A stretch of 9,880 nucleotides of DNA. It comes from Eubacteriales Family XIII. Incertae Sedis bacterium. GTDB taxonomy: Bacteria; Bacillota; Clostridia; Peptostreptococcales; Anaerovoracaceae. This document shows, piece by piece, positions 1 to 6,278 of the stretch. Location: positions 1 through 9,880 of the forward strand of contig JAITNA010000244.1 of the NCBI GenBank assembly GCA_031290715.1, read 5' to 3'. The position numbers were made by a program, and so were the translations under genes. The notes under the pieces are model-generated. The model was not told the DNA's origin and searched no databases. It saw only the letters and a list, made by a program, of their open reading frames with translations. The first letter of the stretch is position 1, and each line of letters starts with the position of its first letter.

Positions 1-2
1 AC

Positions 3-63
3 GCGCTAAAGCGCTGTCGTCCTCGATGTGCGAGGTACGACGGAGCTAAAGCTCCTGTACCTC
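3..63. repeat. Cluster of small palindromes (GCTAAAGC type) at the left edge
   Basis: Three hairpins lie head to tail. GCGC-taaa-GCGC is at 3-14. A 10-bp stem at 16-41 (gtcgtcctcg, loop atgtg, cgagg-T-acgac) has one bulged T at 36. GGAGC-taaa-GCTCC is at 42-55. In addition, gaggtac (32-38) can pair with gtacctc (57-63), so the middle arm has two competing partners. The GCTAAAGC core followed by a (g/c)ctgt...cctc tail occurs twice, at 3-24 and 42-63, which looks like a tandem repeat unit of about 39 bp entering the window from the left. It encodes no protein that I can see. A role in transcript ends or as a repetitive extragenic palindrome is inference. Confidence 0.6.
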
Positions 64-66
64 TGC

Positions 67-110
67 CAATCACTGGATTCCCGGTTCGCTTCGCGCCCGG
101 GAATGACAAT
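67..110. repeat. Half copy of the composite palindromic element
   Basis: The segment aatcactggattc followed by attcccgg (77-84) / ccgggaat (97-104), with a gcttcgcgccc loop and a gaatgaca exit, matches the right half of the full elements at 623-746 (reverse strand) and 7558-7670. The left half and the gctaaaat/attttagc ends are missing. It is a solo half, lying downstream of the minus-strand small gene. The stem has no T-run on either strand, so it is not a canonical intrinsic terminator. Confidence 0.7.
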
Positions 111-155
111 GGACAAGCAAGTCTGACTGTTACCAAAAAATCGACAATTAAAGGG

Positions 156-350
156 TTATTTATCATAATTTTCCATTGCGAGATTGGAGAGCTCGCGTAT
201 GGACATCCCATCGAACAAACCTGTTTGCCATTCTGTGTAGTCAAAGGGTTCTCGAACTATCGCCGCAATGAAACGCTCTGCTTCAACTTTACCTAAATTG
301 TCGATCAAGGCTCTCATTCCTCTGCCCCGCAGTATTGCTTCTGCATACAT
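156..350 (-). CDS. Small antitoxin-like protein (64 aa) beside a PIN-domain fragment
   Basis: A 64-residue soluble protein. It contains an RGRGMRAL turn, an LGKVEAERFI helix, the block EPFDYTEWQ and a C-terminal helix MSIRELSNLAM. I recognise the type only as short proteins that accompany PIN-domain (VapC-like) toxins; it has no catalytic motif. Start choice: an ATG at 356 lies directly against the GAGGAGGA Shine-Dalgarno with no spacing, while the ATG at 350 (MYAEAIL) has about 6 nt, so 350 is preferred. It starts 26 nt after the PIN fragment ends on the same strand, so the two are probably cotranscribed. The order toxin fragment then antitoxin is the reverse of the usual antitoxin-first VapBC layout. 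It could instead be an orphan left from a tandem array. The gene is probably real and intact; the antitoxin role is inferred from context. Confidence 0.6.
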   Translation of the reverse strand: MYAEAILRGRGMRALIDNLGKVEAERFIAAIVREPFDYTEWQTGLFDGMSIRELSNLAMENYDK

Positions 351-376
351 GGTCATTCCTCCTCACTGATAAATTC

Positions 377-529
377 CTATTCGAGAATATATGACCAAAC
401 AAGCTCATATGCGCTATTGACAATTTGATCTTGTATATGCAATTTCGCTTCTGCCTCAAGTCGGATTTTCGTTTGTGCTTGATTGTCAAACGGACGGTTG
501 AAACAGCAGTTGTCCAAATAAATCCTCAT
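377..529 (-). pseudogene. Truncated PIN-domain (VapC-like) toxin, N-terminal 50 aa only
   Basis: The reading frame gives MRIYLDNCCFNRPFDNQ at its start and ELVWSYILE at its end, then TAG. This is the N-terminal strand and first helix of a family of PIN-domain ribonucleases that begin MRIYLDNCCFNRPFD. D6 would be the first metal-binding acidic residue. PIN proteins are normally about 130-150 residues with three or four conserved acidic residues, so the catalytic centre is incomplete and the product cannot be an active nuclease. The start at 529 has AAAGGAG six nt upstream; a competing ATG at 533 is too close to that site and closes after 15 codons. After the stop, seven in-frame codons reach a TGA and already carry the ribosome site of the next gene. 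This favours a deletion that joined the two genes over a simple nonsense change. Confidence 0.65.
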
Positions 530-547
530 ACATTTCTCCTTTGTTTT

Positions 548-556
548 ATTATATCA
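548..556 (-). promoter_or_regulatory. Extended -10 promoter for the PIN fragment/antitoxin pair
   Basis: On the minus strand the sequence reads TGATATAAT, a consensus -10 with the TGn extension, 19 nt before the ATG at 529. The -35 region is poor (best candidate TTTATT at 16-bp spacing). The 13-mer catgatataataa is identical to the one at the histidine kinase promoter (7736-7748). The following AAAGGAG is the ribosome site of the PIN fragment. Confidence 0.55.
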
Positions 557-605
557 TGACATATTGAATAATAAAGGCACTCTCTAAATAAAATGGTTTT
601 TTATT

Positions 606-771
606 TCTTCAAGTGTAGCTGCTCAGACCCCTGCTAAAATACTGTCATTCTTGGGCGCGAAGCGTCCCGAGAATCCAGTGATTAGCCATACCCTGGATTC
701 CCGCATTCGCGGGAATGACATTATTTTAGCTGATGTCTGAATAGATATCTTCAAGTGTAACTATTCAGGCC
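606..771. repeat. 24-nt direct repeats flanking a composite palindromic element
   Basis: Positions 606-629 (tcttcaagtgta + gctgctcagacc) and 748-771 (tcttcaagtgta + actattcaggcc) agree at 20 of 24 bases, with the first 12 identical. They lie 142 bp apart and bracket the element at 623-746, overlapping its left end. The right repeat ends in ctattcag, which pairs with ctgaatag at 737-744, the outer end of the element. This could be a decayed tandem duplication of a longer unit or a long target duplication. The stretch 781-913 holds no gene, only the leader of tpx. Confidence 0.55.
623..746. repeat. Composite palindromic element, full copy A
   Basis: The core runs from gctaaaat (633) to attttagc (730), 98 bp, with inverted ends that extend outward (tcagacccct at 623-632; gtctgaatag in reverse at 735-744). 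Inside are two hairpins. The left one is attcttggg...cccgagaat around a gcgcgaagcg loop (648-674). The right one is a perfect 20-bp palindrome of form ATTCCC-N8-GGGAAT (697-716). Around the hairpins, tgtcatt and aatgaca also pair, so the whole unit can fold as a branched cruciform. Read in reverse it aligns without gaps to the copy at 7573-7670. No open reading frame is present, so any movement would need helper proteins, as in MITE or REP-type elements. Confidence 0.75.
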
Positions 772-800
772 GCAAAATAGGAGCGCGCCGTTTTTACCGG

Positions 801-832
801 TTGTTCTCTTTGCCCGTATCGTATAAAATACG
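801..832 (+). promoter_or_regulatory. Possible tpx promoter with a CGTAT/ATACG palindrome
   Basis: TATAAA (822-827) is the best -10 between the repeat and tpx. TTGTTC (801-806) is a -35 candidate at a short 15-bp spacing. The -10 sits inside an inverted repeat, cgtat (815-819) and atacg (828-832), which could be a repressor site. A small hairpin atgcg-tgtc-cgcat lies further down at 846-859 in the untranslated leader. This is a weak call made from position and composition only. Confidence 0.3.
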
Positions 833-913
833 AATATAGCCGCTGATGCGTGTCCGCATATCGTGTGCCGGCCGCGTCTTTCTTGCAATTAACAGATTTT
901 TGGAGGATAAAAA

Positions 914-1417
914 ATGAGTACTTTGAATATTACAATGGGCGGCGACCCCATCAGCTTGCCTTTCGCTCCGCTTGATGTCGGCAGCCGACTGCCTGATTTC
1001 ACGCTGACGGCGAACGATCTTTCTCCGCTTGCGTCCTCGGACCTGACGGGGCTTCGCGTCTTTTTGACCGTTCCGTCCCTTGATACGCCGGTCTGCGACC
1101 TTGAGGTCCGCACGTTCAATACAAAAGCGGCGGAGCTGCCCGGCGTTTCGATCTACGCGGTCAGTATGGATCTGCCTTTCGCACAGGCGCGTTGGTGCAG
1201 GGCGGCGGGTGTGGAAGCCGTCAAAACGCTGTCTGATTATCGGGAGCGCTCGTTCGGCAAGGCGACCGGTACGCTGATCGACGGGCTCCTGCTCCTGACG
1301 CGCGCGGTATTCATCGTCGACGCGGGCGGGATCGTCGTCTACGCGCAATATGTCCCCGAGGTCAGAAATGCGCCGGACTACGACGCGGCGTACGCGAAAC
1401 TCGCCGCGCTTGCATAA
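914..1417 (+). CDS. tpx: Thiol peroxidase (atypical 2-Cys peroxiredoxin, Tpx)
   Basis: A cytoplasmic peroxidase that reduces H2O2 and alkyl hydroperoxides with electrons from thioredoxin. Its 167 residues match the family length. The active-site block is PSLDTPVCD at residues 54-62: T58 and peroxidatic C61, with R130 (LLTRAVFIVD) as the conserved arginine. The resolving cysteine is C95 (RWC), giving the C61-C95 spacing known for E. coli Tpx. There are only these two cysteines. The N-terminal MGGDPISL hairpin is also typical. GGAGG lies 7 nt before the ATG. The next gene follows after 8 nt without a clear ribosome site of its own, so tpx probably heads a five-gene operon. Its link to pantothenate genes is not functional in any obvious way. 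Confidence 0.95.
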   Translation: MSTLNITMGGDPISLPFAPLDVGSRLPDFTLTANDLSPLASSDLTGLRVFLTVPSLDTPVCDLEVRTFNTKAAELPGVSIYAVSMDLPFAQARWCRAAGVEAVKTLSDYRERSFGKATGTLIDGLLLLTRAVFIVDAGGIVVYAQYVPEVRNAPDYDAAYAKLAALA

Positions 1418-1425
1418 AACACAGT

Positions 1426-2364
1426 ATGAGTTTGAAACAAAACGTTCAAATCGGATTCATCGGGGCGGGCAAAGCGGGCTTGAGCTTCGGCAAATATATT
1501 ACAGAGAAAACGCGGGGGACAGACGGCGGTTTTTCTGTTTCCGGATATGCCGGCCGCGGTCCGGCATCTTCTTCTGCGGAGGAAGCGGCGGATTTCACAG
1601 GCAGCCGGGCTTTCGATTCGTACGCCGCGCTTGTTTCCGCGAGCGATCTCATCCTGCTGACCGTACCGGACGGCGCGATCGCGGGCGTATGGGACGAACT
1701 GCGTAAGGTCCTGCCCCCCGCAAAGGAAGCGCCGGCTAAATATATCGGGCATATGAGCGGAAGCATGGGTTCCGAAGTATTCCGCGGCGCGGCGGGCCTT
1801 TCCTGCGCTTTCGGATCGCTTCACCCGATGGCCGCCCTCTTTGACAAACAGACCGCCTACCGGATATTAATAAGCTCTTATTTCACGATCGAAGGCGACG
1901 GCGCCTTTTTGGAACTGGCGAGCGCTTTGTTCCGGACCCTCGGCAATTCCGCTTGCGTAATCGCCGCGGACAAAAAACCGCTCTACCACACTGCCGCAGC
2001 GACACTCAGCAATCTGACGGCCGCACTCGCGTATGCCGGCATGGAGATGTATCGGGCCTGCGGTTTGCCGGAGAATTTCGCGGGAAACGCGTGGCGCCCC
2101 CTCTTTCTTGAAAACGCGCGGAACATTATCGAGGTCGGCCCTGTCAACGCCTTGACGGGACCGCTCGAACGCGGGGACGCGGAAACGGTCGCGAAACATC
2201 TGAACGCGCTGCGGGGAAACACGCGGCCGGAGAGCGCGGAGCATTCCTTCTATGAAGCCTACCGCGCGCTGTCGCGCATTCTTCTTGAAGTTGCGTCCGA
2301 GAAACATCCGGACCGCGATTACGCCGCTTTGAAAAAATTATTGGAGGACAATCCCATTGACTGA
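1426..2364 (+). CDS. panG: Rossmann/DUF2520 protein, probable PanG-type ketopantoate reductase
   Basis: A 312-residue NAD(P)-binding oxidoreductase. The N-terminal Rossmann domain carries IGFIGAGKAG (residues 9-18) and LILLTVPD at strand 4 (75-82). The motif HMSGSMGSEVF (109-119), SLHPMAAL (131-138) and the helical DUF2520 part with KKPLYHTAAATLSN (183-196) and TGPLERGD (244-251) follow in family order. Proteins of this architecture include PanG, described in Francisella as an alternative to PanE for NADPH reduction of ketopantoate to pantoate. The gene overlaps panC by 8 nt, which supports that role, because panC uses pantoate. No PanE-like gene is present in the window. The start has no good Shine-Dalgarno and lies 8 nt after the tpx stop, suggesting translational coupling. 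Fold and family are secure; the substrate is inferred from context. Confidence 0.75.
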   Translation: MSLKQNVQIGFIGAGKAGLSFGKYITEKTRGTDGGFSVSGYAGRGPASSSAEEAADFTGSRAFDSYAALVSASDLILLTVPDGAIAGVWDELRKVLPPAKEAPAKYIGHMSGSMGSEVFRGAAGLSCAFGSLHPMAALFDKQTAYRILISSYFTIEGDGAFLELASALFRTLGNSACVIAADKKPLYHTAAATLSNLTAALAYAGMEMYRACGLPENFAGNAWRPLFLENARNIIEVGPVNALTGPLERGDAETVAKHLNALRGNTRPESAEHSFYEAYRALSRILLEVASEKHPDRDYAALKKLLEDNPID

Positions 2365-3226
2365 GCCAATCGACGGCGCCAAACAGGTTCGCATCATCGA
2401 GCACATCAAGGAGATGTGGGAAACCGTCATGGATGCGCGCAAAAACGGACGAAGCATCGGCCTTGTCCCCACCATGGGTGCCCTGCACCGCGGCCACTTG
2501 AGTTTGATTGAACGCGCGGCCGCGGAAAACGATGTGACCATCGTCAGCATATTCGTCAATCCGATCCAGTTCGACGACAAGCAGGACCTCGGCGCCTATC
2601 CGCGCGATCTTGCGCGGGACGCGGCGTCCGCGGCGGCAGTCGGCGCAAACGCGATATTCGCCCCCTCCGTGTCCGAGATGTACCCCGATGGATTTTCCGC
2701 TTATGTGGACATGACCGGGATTTCCGAAGCGCTCTGCGGCCGTGTGCGCGAAGCGCATTTCCGCGGAGTCTGTACGGTGGTCGCGAAGCTCTTCCACATC
2801 ACGGACCCGGATCGGGCCTACTTCGGGGAGAAAGACGCGCAGCAAGCGGCGGTTATTAAAAAAATGGCCGCGGACCTCAACTTCAATACGGAAATCGTCA
2901 CATGCCCAACAGTGCGGGATACGGACGGCTTGGCGCTGAGCTCGCGCAATACACGCCTTGACGCGGCGGAGCGAAACGCCGCGCCCTGCCTGTACCGCGC
3001 GCTGAACGCGGGCGCCGCCCTGTTTCGGAGCGGGGAGTCCGACGCCGGCAAGATCACCGAAGCGGTGCGCGCCGTCCTTGAAGCGGAGCCGCGCGCGCGC
3101 GTGGACTACGCGGAAATCGTAGACCCCGCAAGCTTTCGCGGTGTGCCGAAAGCCCGTTCCGGCGATGTGCTCGCCCTCGCCGTCTACATTGGGGCTGTCC
3201 GGCTCATCGACAACCTTCGTTTATAG
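2357..3226 (+). CDS. panC: Pantothenate synthetase (pantoate-beta-alanine ligase)
   Basis: Joins pantoate and beta-alanine using ATP through a pantoyl-adenylate, in the cytoplasm; this is the last step to vitamin B5. The 289 residues fit the family (about 280). Motifs in order are PTMGALHRGH (38-47, with the HIGH-type HRGH), VNPIQF (67-72), YPRD (81-84), REAHFRGVCTVVAKLF (131-146), FGEKDAQQ (156-163) and the KMSKS-equivalent LALSSRN (192-198). The start is TTG at 2357, with GGAGG at 2343-2347 placed 9 nt upstream. No later ATG keeps the N-terminal strand, so TTG is preferred. It overlaps the DUF2520 gene by 8 nt. panB and panD are not in the window, so pantoate precursor and beta-alanine must come from elsewhere. 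Confidence 0.96.
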   Translation: MTEPIDGAKQVRIIEHIKEMWETVMDARKNGRSIGLVPTMGALHRGHLSLIERAAAENDVTIVSIFVNPIQFDDKQDLGAYPRDLARDAASAAAVGANAIFAPSVSEMYPDGFSAYVDMTGISEALCGRVREAHFRGVCTVVAKLFHITDPDRAYFGEKDAQQAAVIKKMAADLNFNTEIVTCPTVRDTDGLALSSRNTRLDAAERNAAPCLYRALNAGAALFRSGESDAGKITEAVRAVLEAEPRARVDYAEIVDPASFRGVPKARSGDVLALAVYIGAVRLIDNLRL

Positions 3227-3243
3227 CGCAGCGTGATCACACG

Positions 3244-3897
3244 ATGATTTTGATTCTCGCATCCGCGTCGCCCAGACGGCGCGAAATATTGGAAGAACAC
3301 GGGCAGTCGCCCGTCGTGATCCCGTCGAACATCGAGGAGTCGCTGCCGGAGGGCCGCGTTTTTTCGCCCGAAGAAACGGCCATGTACCTCGCCGAGCAAA
3401 AAGCGGAAGCCGTCGCGGAAGAATTGAAGCGCGGCGTTTTCGGCGCGGCGCTCCGGGCGGCCGCGGGGCGCGCCGCCGAAAGCGCCGAAGGCGCCGGAAA
3501 TTTCCTCGTGCTCGCCGTCGATACCATCGTATACAAAGACCGTATCATCGGCAAACCGAGGGACGAAGAGGACGCGCTGAATATTCTGCGTTCCCTGAAA
3601 AACGCCGCCCATGATGTGATCAGCGGCGTCTGCCTTATCGAACTGGCGCAAAACCTCGGTCCTTGCCGTCCCCGTTTCAAAATGTGCGGCAAACAAGTCT
3701 TTTTTGATTCTACGACCGTGACCTTCGGGGACTATACGGACGGGGAAATTCTCGCCTACATCCGCGCCAACCCGCCCTACGACAAATCGGGCTCGTATGC
3801 CATTCAAAGCAATTGGGGCAGCCATGTGATCTCTGCGGATGGCAGCATCTTCAACGTGATCGGACTGCCGTGGGAAAGGATCGAACCCTTTCTATGA
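3244..3897 (+). CDS. maf: Maf-type nucleoside triphosphate pyrophosphatase (dTTP/UTP subgroup)
   Basis: Hydrolyses non-canonical or selected nucleoside triphosphates to monophosphate and pyrophosphate; Maf proteins act as house-cleaning enzymes and can arrest septation when overproduced. Motifs are LASASPRRREIL (5-16), IEES (30-33), AVDTIV (91-96, D93 the likely base), GKPRDEEDA (103-111) and PPYDKSGSYAIQ (177-188). DTIV plus DKSGSYAIQ places it with the YhdE/B. subtilis Maf subgroup (dTTP, UTP) and not the m7GTP subgroup. At 217 residues it is longer than the usual 185-195. An alanine/glycine-rich insert at about 61-85 precedes the catalytic strand, and a smaller one lies at 135-150. It begins 17 nt after panC with no strong ribosome site. 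Its last codons overlap the transporter start. Confidence 0.9.
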   Translation: MILILASASPRRREILEEHGQSPVVIPSNIEESLPEGRVFSPEETAMYLAEQKAEAVAEELKRGVFGAALRAAAGRAAESAEGAGNFLVLAVDTIVYKDRIIGKPRDEEDALNILRSLKNAAHDVISGVCLIELAQNLGPCRPRFKMCGKQVFFDSTTVTFGDYTDGEILAYIRANPPYDKSGSYAIQSNWGSHVISADGSIFNVIGLPWERIEPFL

Positions 3898-4790
3898 AAA
3901 AAACCGCCGTTTGTATCGTCCTATCCGCCCTCTTTTTCGGCACGATGGAGGTTGCGCTGAAACTCGCGGGCAATACGCTTGACGCATTCCAAATCACCTT
4001 CCTGCGTTTCCTCATCGGCGGTGTTTTGCTTTTGCCCTTCGCCGTGCGTGAACGGCGAAAGCAGCCGGACAGAAAGATGAAGCCGCGGCTGTGGCTGTAT
4101 ATGGTATTCCTCGGCGCCGTCAACGTACCGTTCTGTATGATCTTCTTCCAACTCGGTATCGCGCACGCCAACGCCGCGACGGCAGCGGTTATCTTCAGCT
4201 GCAATCCCATCTTCACCATGCTGCTCGCCCATGTATTTACCAAAGACGACAAAATGAATCCCCGCAAAGCCGCCGCCCTGTTCATCGGACTGGCGGGGAT
4301 CCTGTTCATGATTCGCCCCTGGGATATTCAGCCGGGGAACACCCTGCTCGGCGCGGCGCTTTCCATCCTCGCCGCGGCAATTTTCGGCCTGTACAGCGTC
4401 CTCGGCGCCAAGACCGTCGCAAAGGCCGGCGCGTTCACGCAGACATCCGTCAGCTTCATCGCCGGCTCCCTCATCCTGCTTCTCGTCCTGAACGTCACAG
4501 GAAAACCCATCCTCGCGGGCGCGCCGGAAAACATCGCGATTCTCCTTTACGTGAGCATCATCGTCACCGGCGGCGGATATCTTTTTTATTTTCTTGCCAT
4601 CAAATACTCGGACGCGACGACGGGCAGCATCGTTTTTTTCCTGAAGCCCGTGCTCGCGCCGATCTTCGCCGTGGCCATCCTGCATGAAGCCGTCACATGG
4701 AATATGTACCTCGGCATCGCGATCATCCTCGCCGCGTCCTACATCCTCATCGCCGCAAAAAAGAAAGCTCCCGGGACTGTAATAAAATAA
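3894..4790 (+). CDS. EamA/DMT-family transporter
   Basis: A 298-residue inner-membrane protein with about ten hydrophobic helices in two homologous five-helix EamA repeats. The repeats are visible as FQITFLRFLIGGVLLLPF near the N-terminus and FTQTSVSFIAGSLILLL in the second half. Each is followed by the family pattern of a small-residue helix (NAATAAVIFSCNPIFTMLLA; ATTGSIVFFLKPVLAPIFA). The start is the ATG that overlaps the maf stop as ATGA, which gives a normal short N-terminus MKKTAVCIV. A longer in-frame start at 3813 would add 27 polar residues encoded inside maf and is not believable. The substrate cannot be read from the sequence; the family exports amino acids, metabolites or drugs. 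Being last in a pantothenate-containing operon is suggestive but not evidence. The gene ends 20 nt from the convergent dehydrogenase stop, with no clear terminator between. Confidence 0.88.
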   Translation: MKKTAVCIVLSALFFGTMEVALKLAGNTLDAFQITFLRFLIGGVLLLPFAVRERRKQPDRKMKPRLWLYMVFLGAVNVPFCMIFFQLGIAHANAATAAVIFSCNPIFTMLLAHVFTKDDKMNPRKAAALFIGLAGILFMIRPWDIQPGNTLLGAALSILAAAIFGLYSVLGAKTVAKAGAFTQTSVSFIAGSLILLLVLNVTGKPILAGAPENIAILLYVSIIVTGGGYLFYFLAIKYSDATTGSIVFFLKPVLAPIFAVAILHEAVTWNMYLGIAIILAASYILIAAKKKAPGTVIK

Positions 4791-4810
4791 TCGTGATCCT
4801 ATAATAATCC

Positions 4811-6244
4811 TTACGCCACGATATTCTTCAGCACGATCGTCTTTACGCGCGTCATCTCCTCAAAGGTGCTCATCACGCCCTCGGTGCCGATACCGCTGTA
4901 CTTCCATCCGCCGAAAGGCATCTCGAACGAGCGGAAGAAACTGGCCCCGTTGATCACGGCGGCGCCGGCTTCCATGGCGGCCGCCACCTTCCACGCCCGC
5001 TTGAAATCCCGCGAAAAGACGCAGCTGGAAAGGCCGTAGGAAGAGCGGTTCGCGATCTCGATCGCTTCCTCGTCCGTGTCAAACCCAATAATGGGCACGA
5101 CAGGCGCGAAAATCTCCATATCCACGGCTACATCGGAGTCCTTCGGGACATCGATAATGACCGTCGGGTCGTAAAAAGCGCCGCTGCGCTTGCCGCCGAG
5201 AATCACCTTGCCGCCCTGCTCGACCGTCTTGGCCACCTGCTGTTCCGTTTTGACCGCGGCCGCCTCGCTGATCAGGCAGGCAATTTGCGTGTCCTCCTCC
5301 GCGGGGTCGCCGTACTTTCTCGCCTTGATCTTCTCCGCGACCCGCCGCGCAAATTCGCCCTTGACGCTGTTGTGCACGAGGAAGCGCTTGCTCGCGCAGC
5401 AGACCTGCCCCGTATTGTACAGCCGCCCCCAAACGATCTCCTCCGCGGCCAATTCGAGGTCCGCGTCGTCGAGTACGATGAAAGCGTCGTTGCCGCCAAG
5501 CTCCAGCGCGCAGGGAATGAGGTGTTCGGCCGCTGTCTTTGCGGTTTCGATGCCCACCTCCGTGCTGCCCGTCAGTGTGATGAGCCCGATCCTGCGGTCC
5601 TTCGCGATCTCGCCCTTGACCCGGCCCGGCGCCGTCAAGCACTGGACCACCCCGTCCGGAATGCCCGCTTCGATCAGATAGCCCGTCAGCCGAAGCAGCG
5701 TGAGCGGATTGTCCGATGAAGGGAGTACGATGGCCGCGTTGCCCATCATCAGAGCCGGAGCCGCCTTCTGGTCAAAGAGATCGCAGGGGAAATTAAATGG
5801 AATAATACAAGCCACGACGCCGACCGGTTCGCGGACGACGAGCTGTATATTCTTGTCTTGCCCCGCCTCCGTACCCGCGGGGATCATGCTGTCATAGAAA
5901 TGTTTCGCGTGTTCGATAAAACCCGAAAACCCGATACGGACATTCCCGATCTCAGCTCGCGCTTCGGTGATCGGCTTGCCGTTTTCGGCCGACAAGGTAT
6001 GCGCCAGACTCTCTTTGTTTGCGTCAACGAGATCGAGAAACTTATGCAGGATCGCCGCGCGCTGATGAATGGGCGTCCGCTTCCATGATTTTTGAGCCTT
6101 GACCGCGGCATCTACCGCTTTCCTGATATCCTCCGGCGTCCCCTTCGGGACGGAATCAATGACCTGCCCCGTCGCGGGGTTGAACACATCGAATGTTTCC
6201 TCGGACACGCTGTCAACAGGCTTGCCGTTTAAAAACATCTTCAT
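4811..6244 (-). CDS. NAD(P)-dependent aldehyde dehydrogenase
   Basis: A 477-residue soluble enzyme of the ALDH superfamily, oxidising an aldehyde to its acid. Visible are the cofactor strand with PFNFP (149-153, N151 of the oxyanion hole), LTGSTEVG (224-231), general base E248 in LELGGNDAF, nucleophile C282 in NTGQVCCASKR with a second cysteine beside it, and EIFAPVVP (377-384) with E377. The C-terminal block is EMPFGGWKYSGIGTEG. Odd point: the conserved Lys of the usual KPS/KPA cofactor motif is Leu here (IVLPSSDNP, 172-180), and the Glu three residues on is Ser. The substrate is unknown; semialdehyde, lactaldehyde or glyceraldehyde-type enzymes are the closest in style. AAAGGAG lies 9 nt before the ATG. 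It is the second gene after the FIST protein, 34 nt downstream, and probably cotranscribed with it. Confidence 0.9.
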   Translation of the reverse strand: MKMFLNGKPVDSVSEETFDVFNPATGQVIDSVPKGTPEDIRKAVDAAVKAQKSWKRTPIHQRAAILHKFLDLVDANKESLAHTLSAENGKPITEARAEIGNVRIGFSGFIEHAKHFYDSMIPAGTEAGQDKNIQLVVREPVGVVACIIPFNFPCDLFDQKAAPALMMGNAAIVLPSSDNPLTLLRLTGYLIEAGIPDGVVQCLTAPGRVKGEIAKDRRIGLITLTGSTEVGIETAKTAAEHLIPCALELGGNDAFIVLDDADLELAAEEIVWGRLYNTGQVCCASKRFLVHNSVKGEFARRVAEKIKARKYGDPAEEDTQIACLISEAAAVKTEQQVAKTVEQGGKVILGGKRSGAFYDPTVIIDVPKDSDVAVDMEIFAPVVPIIGFDTDEEAIEIANRSSYGLSSCVFSRDFKRAWKVAAAMEAGAAVINGASFFRSFEMPFGGWKYSGIGTEGVMSTFEEMTRVKTIVLKNIVA

Positions 6245-6278
6245 ATTATTATTCTCCTTTCGTATTTCGCCGGCTTGT

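Noticed and set aside
77..104. Intrinsic terminator for the minus-strand TA remnant
   Set aside because: The stem is part of the repeat family and is not followed by a T-run on the minus strand.
289..489. 66-codon minus-strand frame overlapping both the PIN fragment and the antitoxin-like gene
   Set aside because: It is in a different frame from both recognisable products, has no ribosome site, and its composition is unremarkable.
606..771. CRISPR-like arrangement (24-nt repeats, about 118-nt spacing)
   Set aside because: Only two imperfect repeats, a palindromic element between them instead of a unique spacer, and no cas genes.
794..1348. 184-codon minus-strand open frame opposite tpx
   Set aside because: Arg-rich shadow of tpx in GC-rich DNA; no ribosome site, and tpx motifs on the other strand are unambiguous.
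3813..3893. 27-codon N-terminal extension of the EamA transporter
   Set aside because: It is the maf coding sequence read in another frame; the ATGA overlap start at 3894 gives the normal family N-terminus.
4788..4813. Bidirectional terminator between the convergent genes
   Set aside because: Only 20 nt separate the stops and no stable stem with a T-run is visible.
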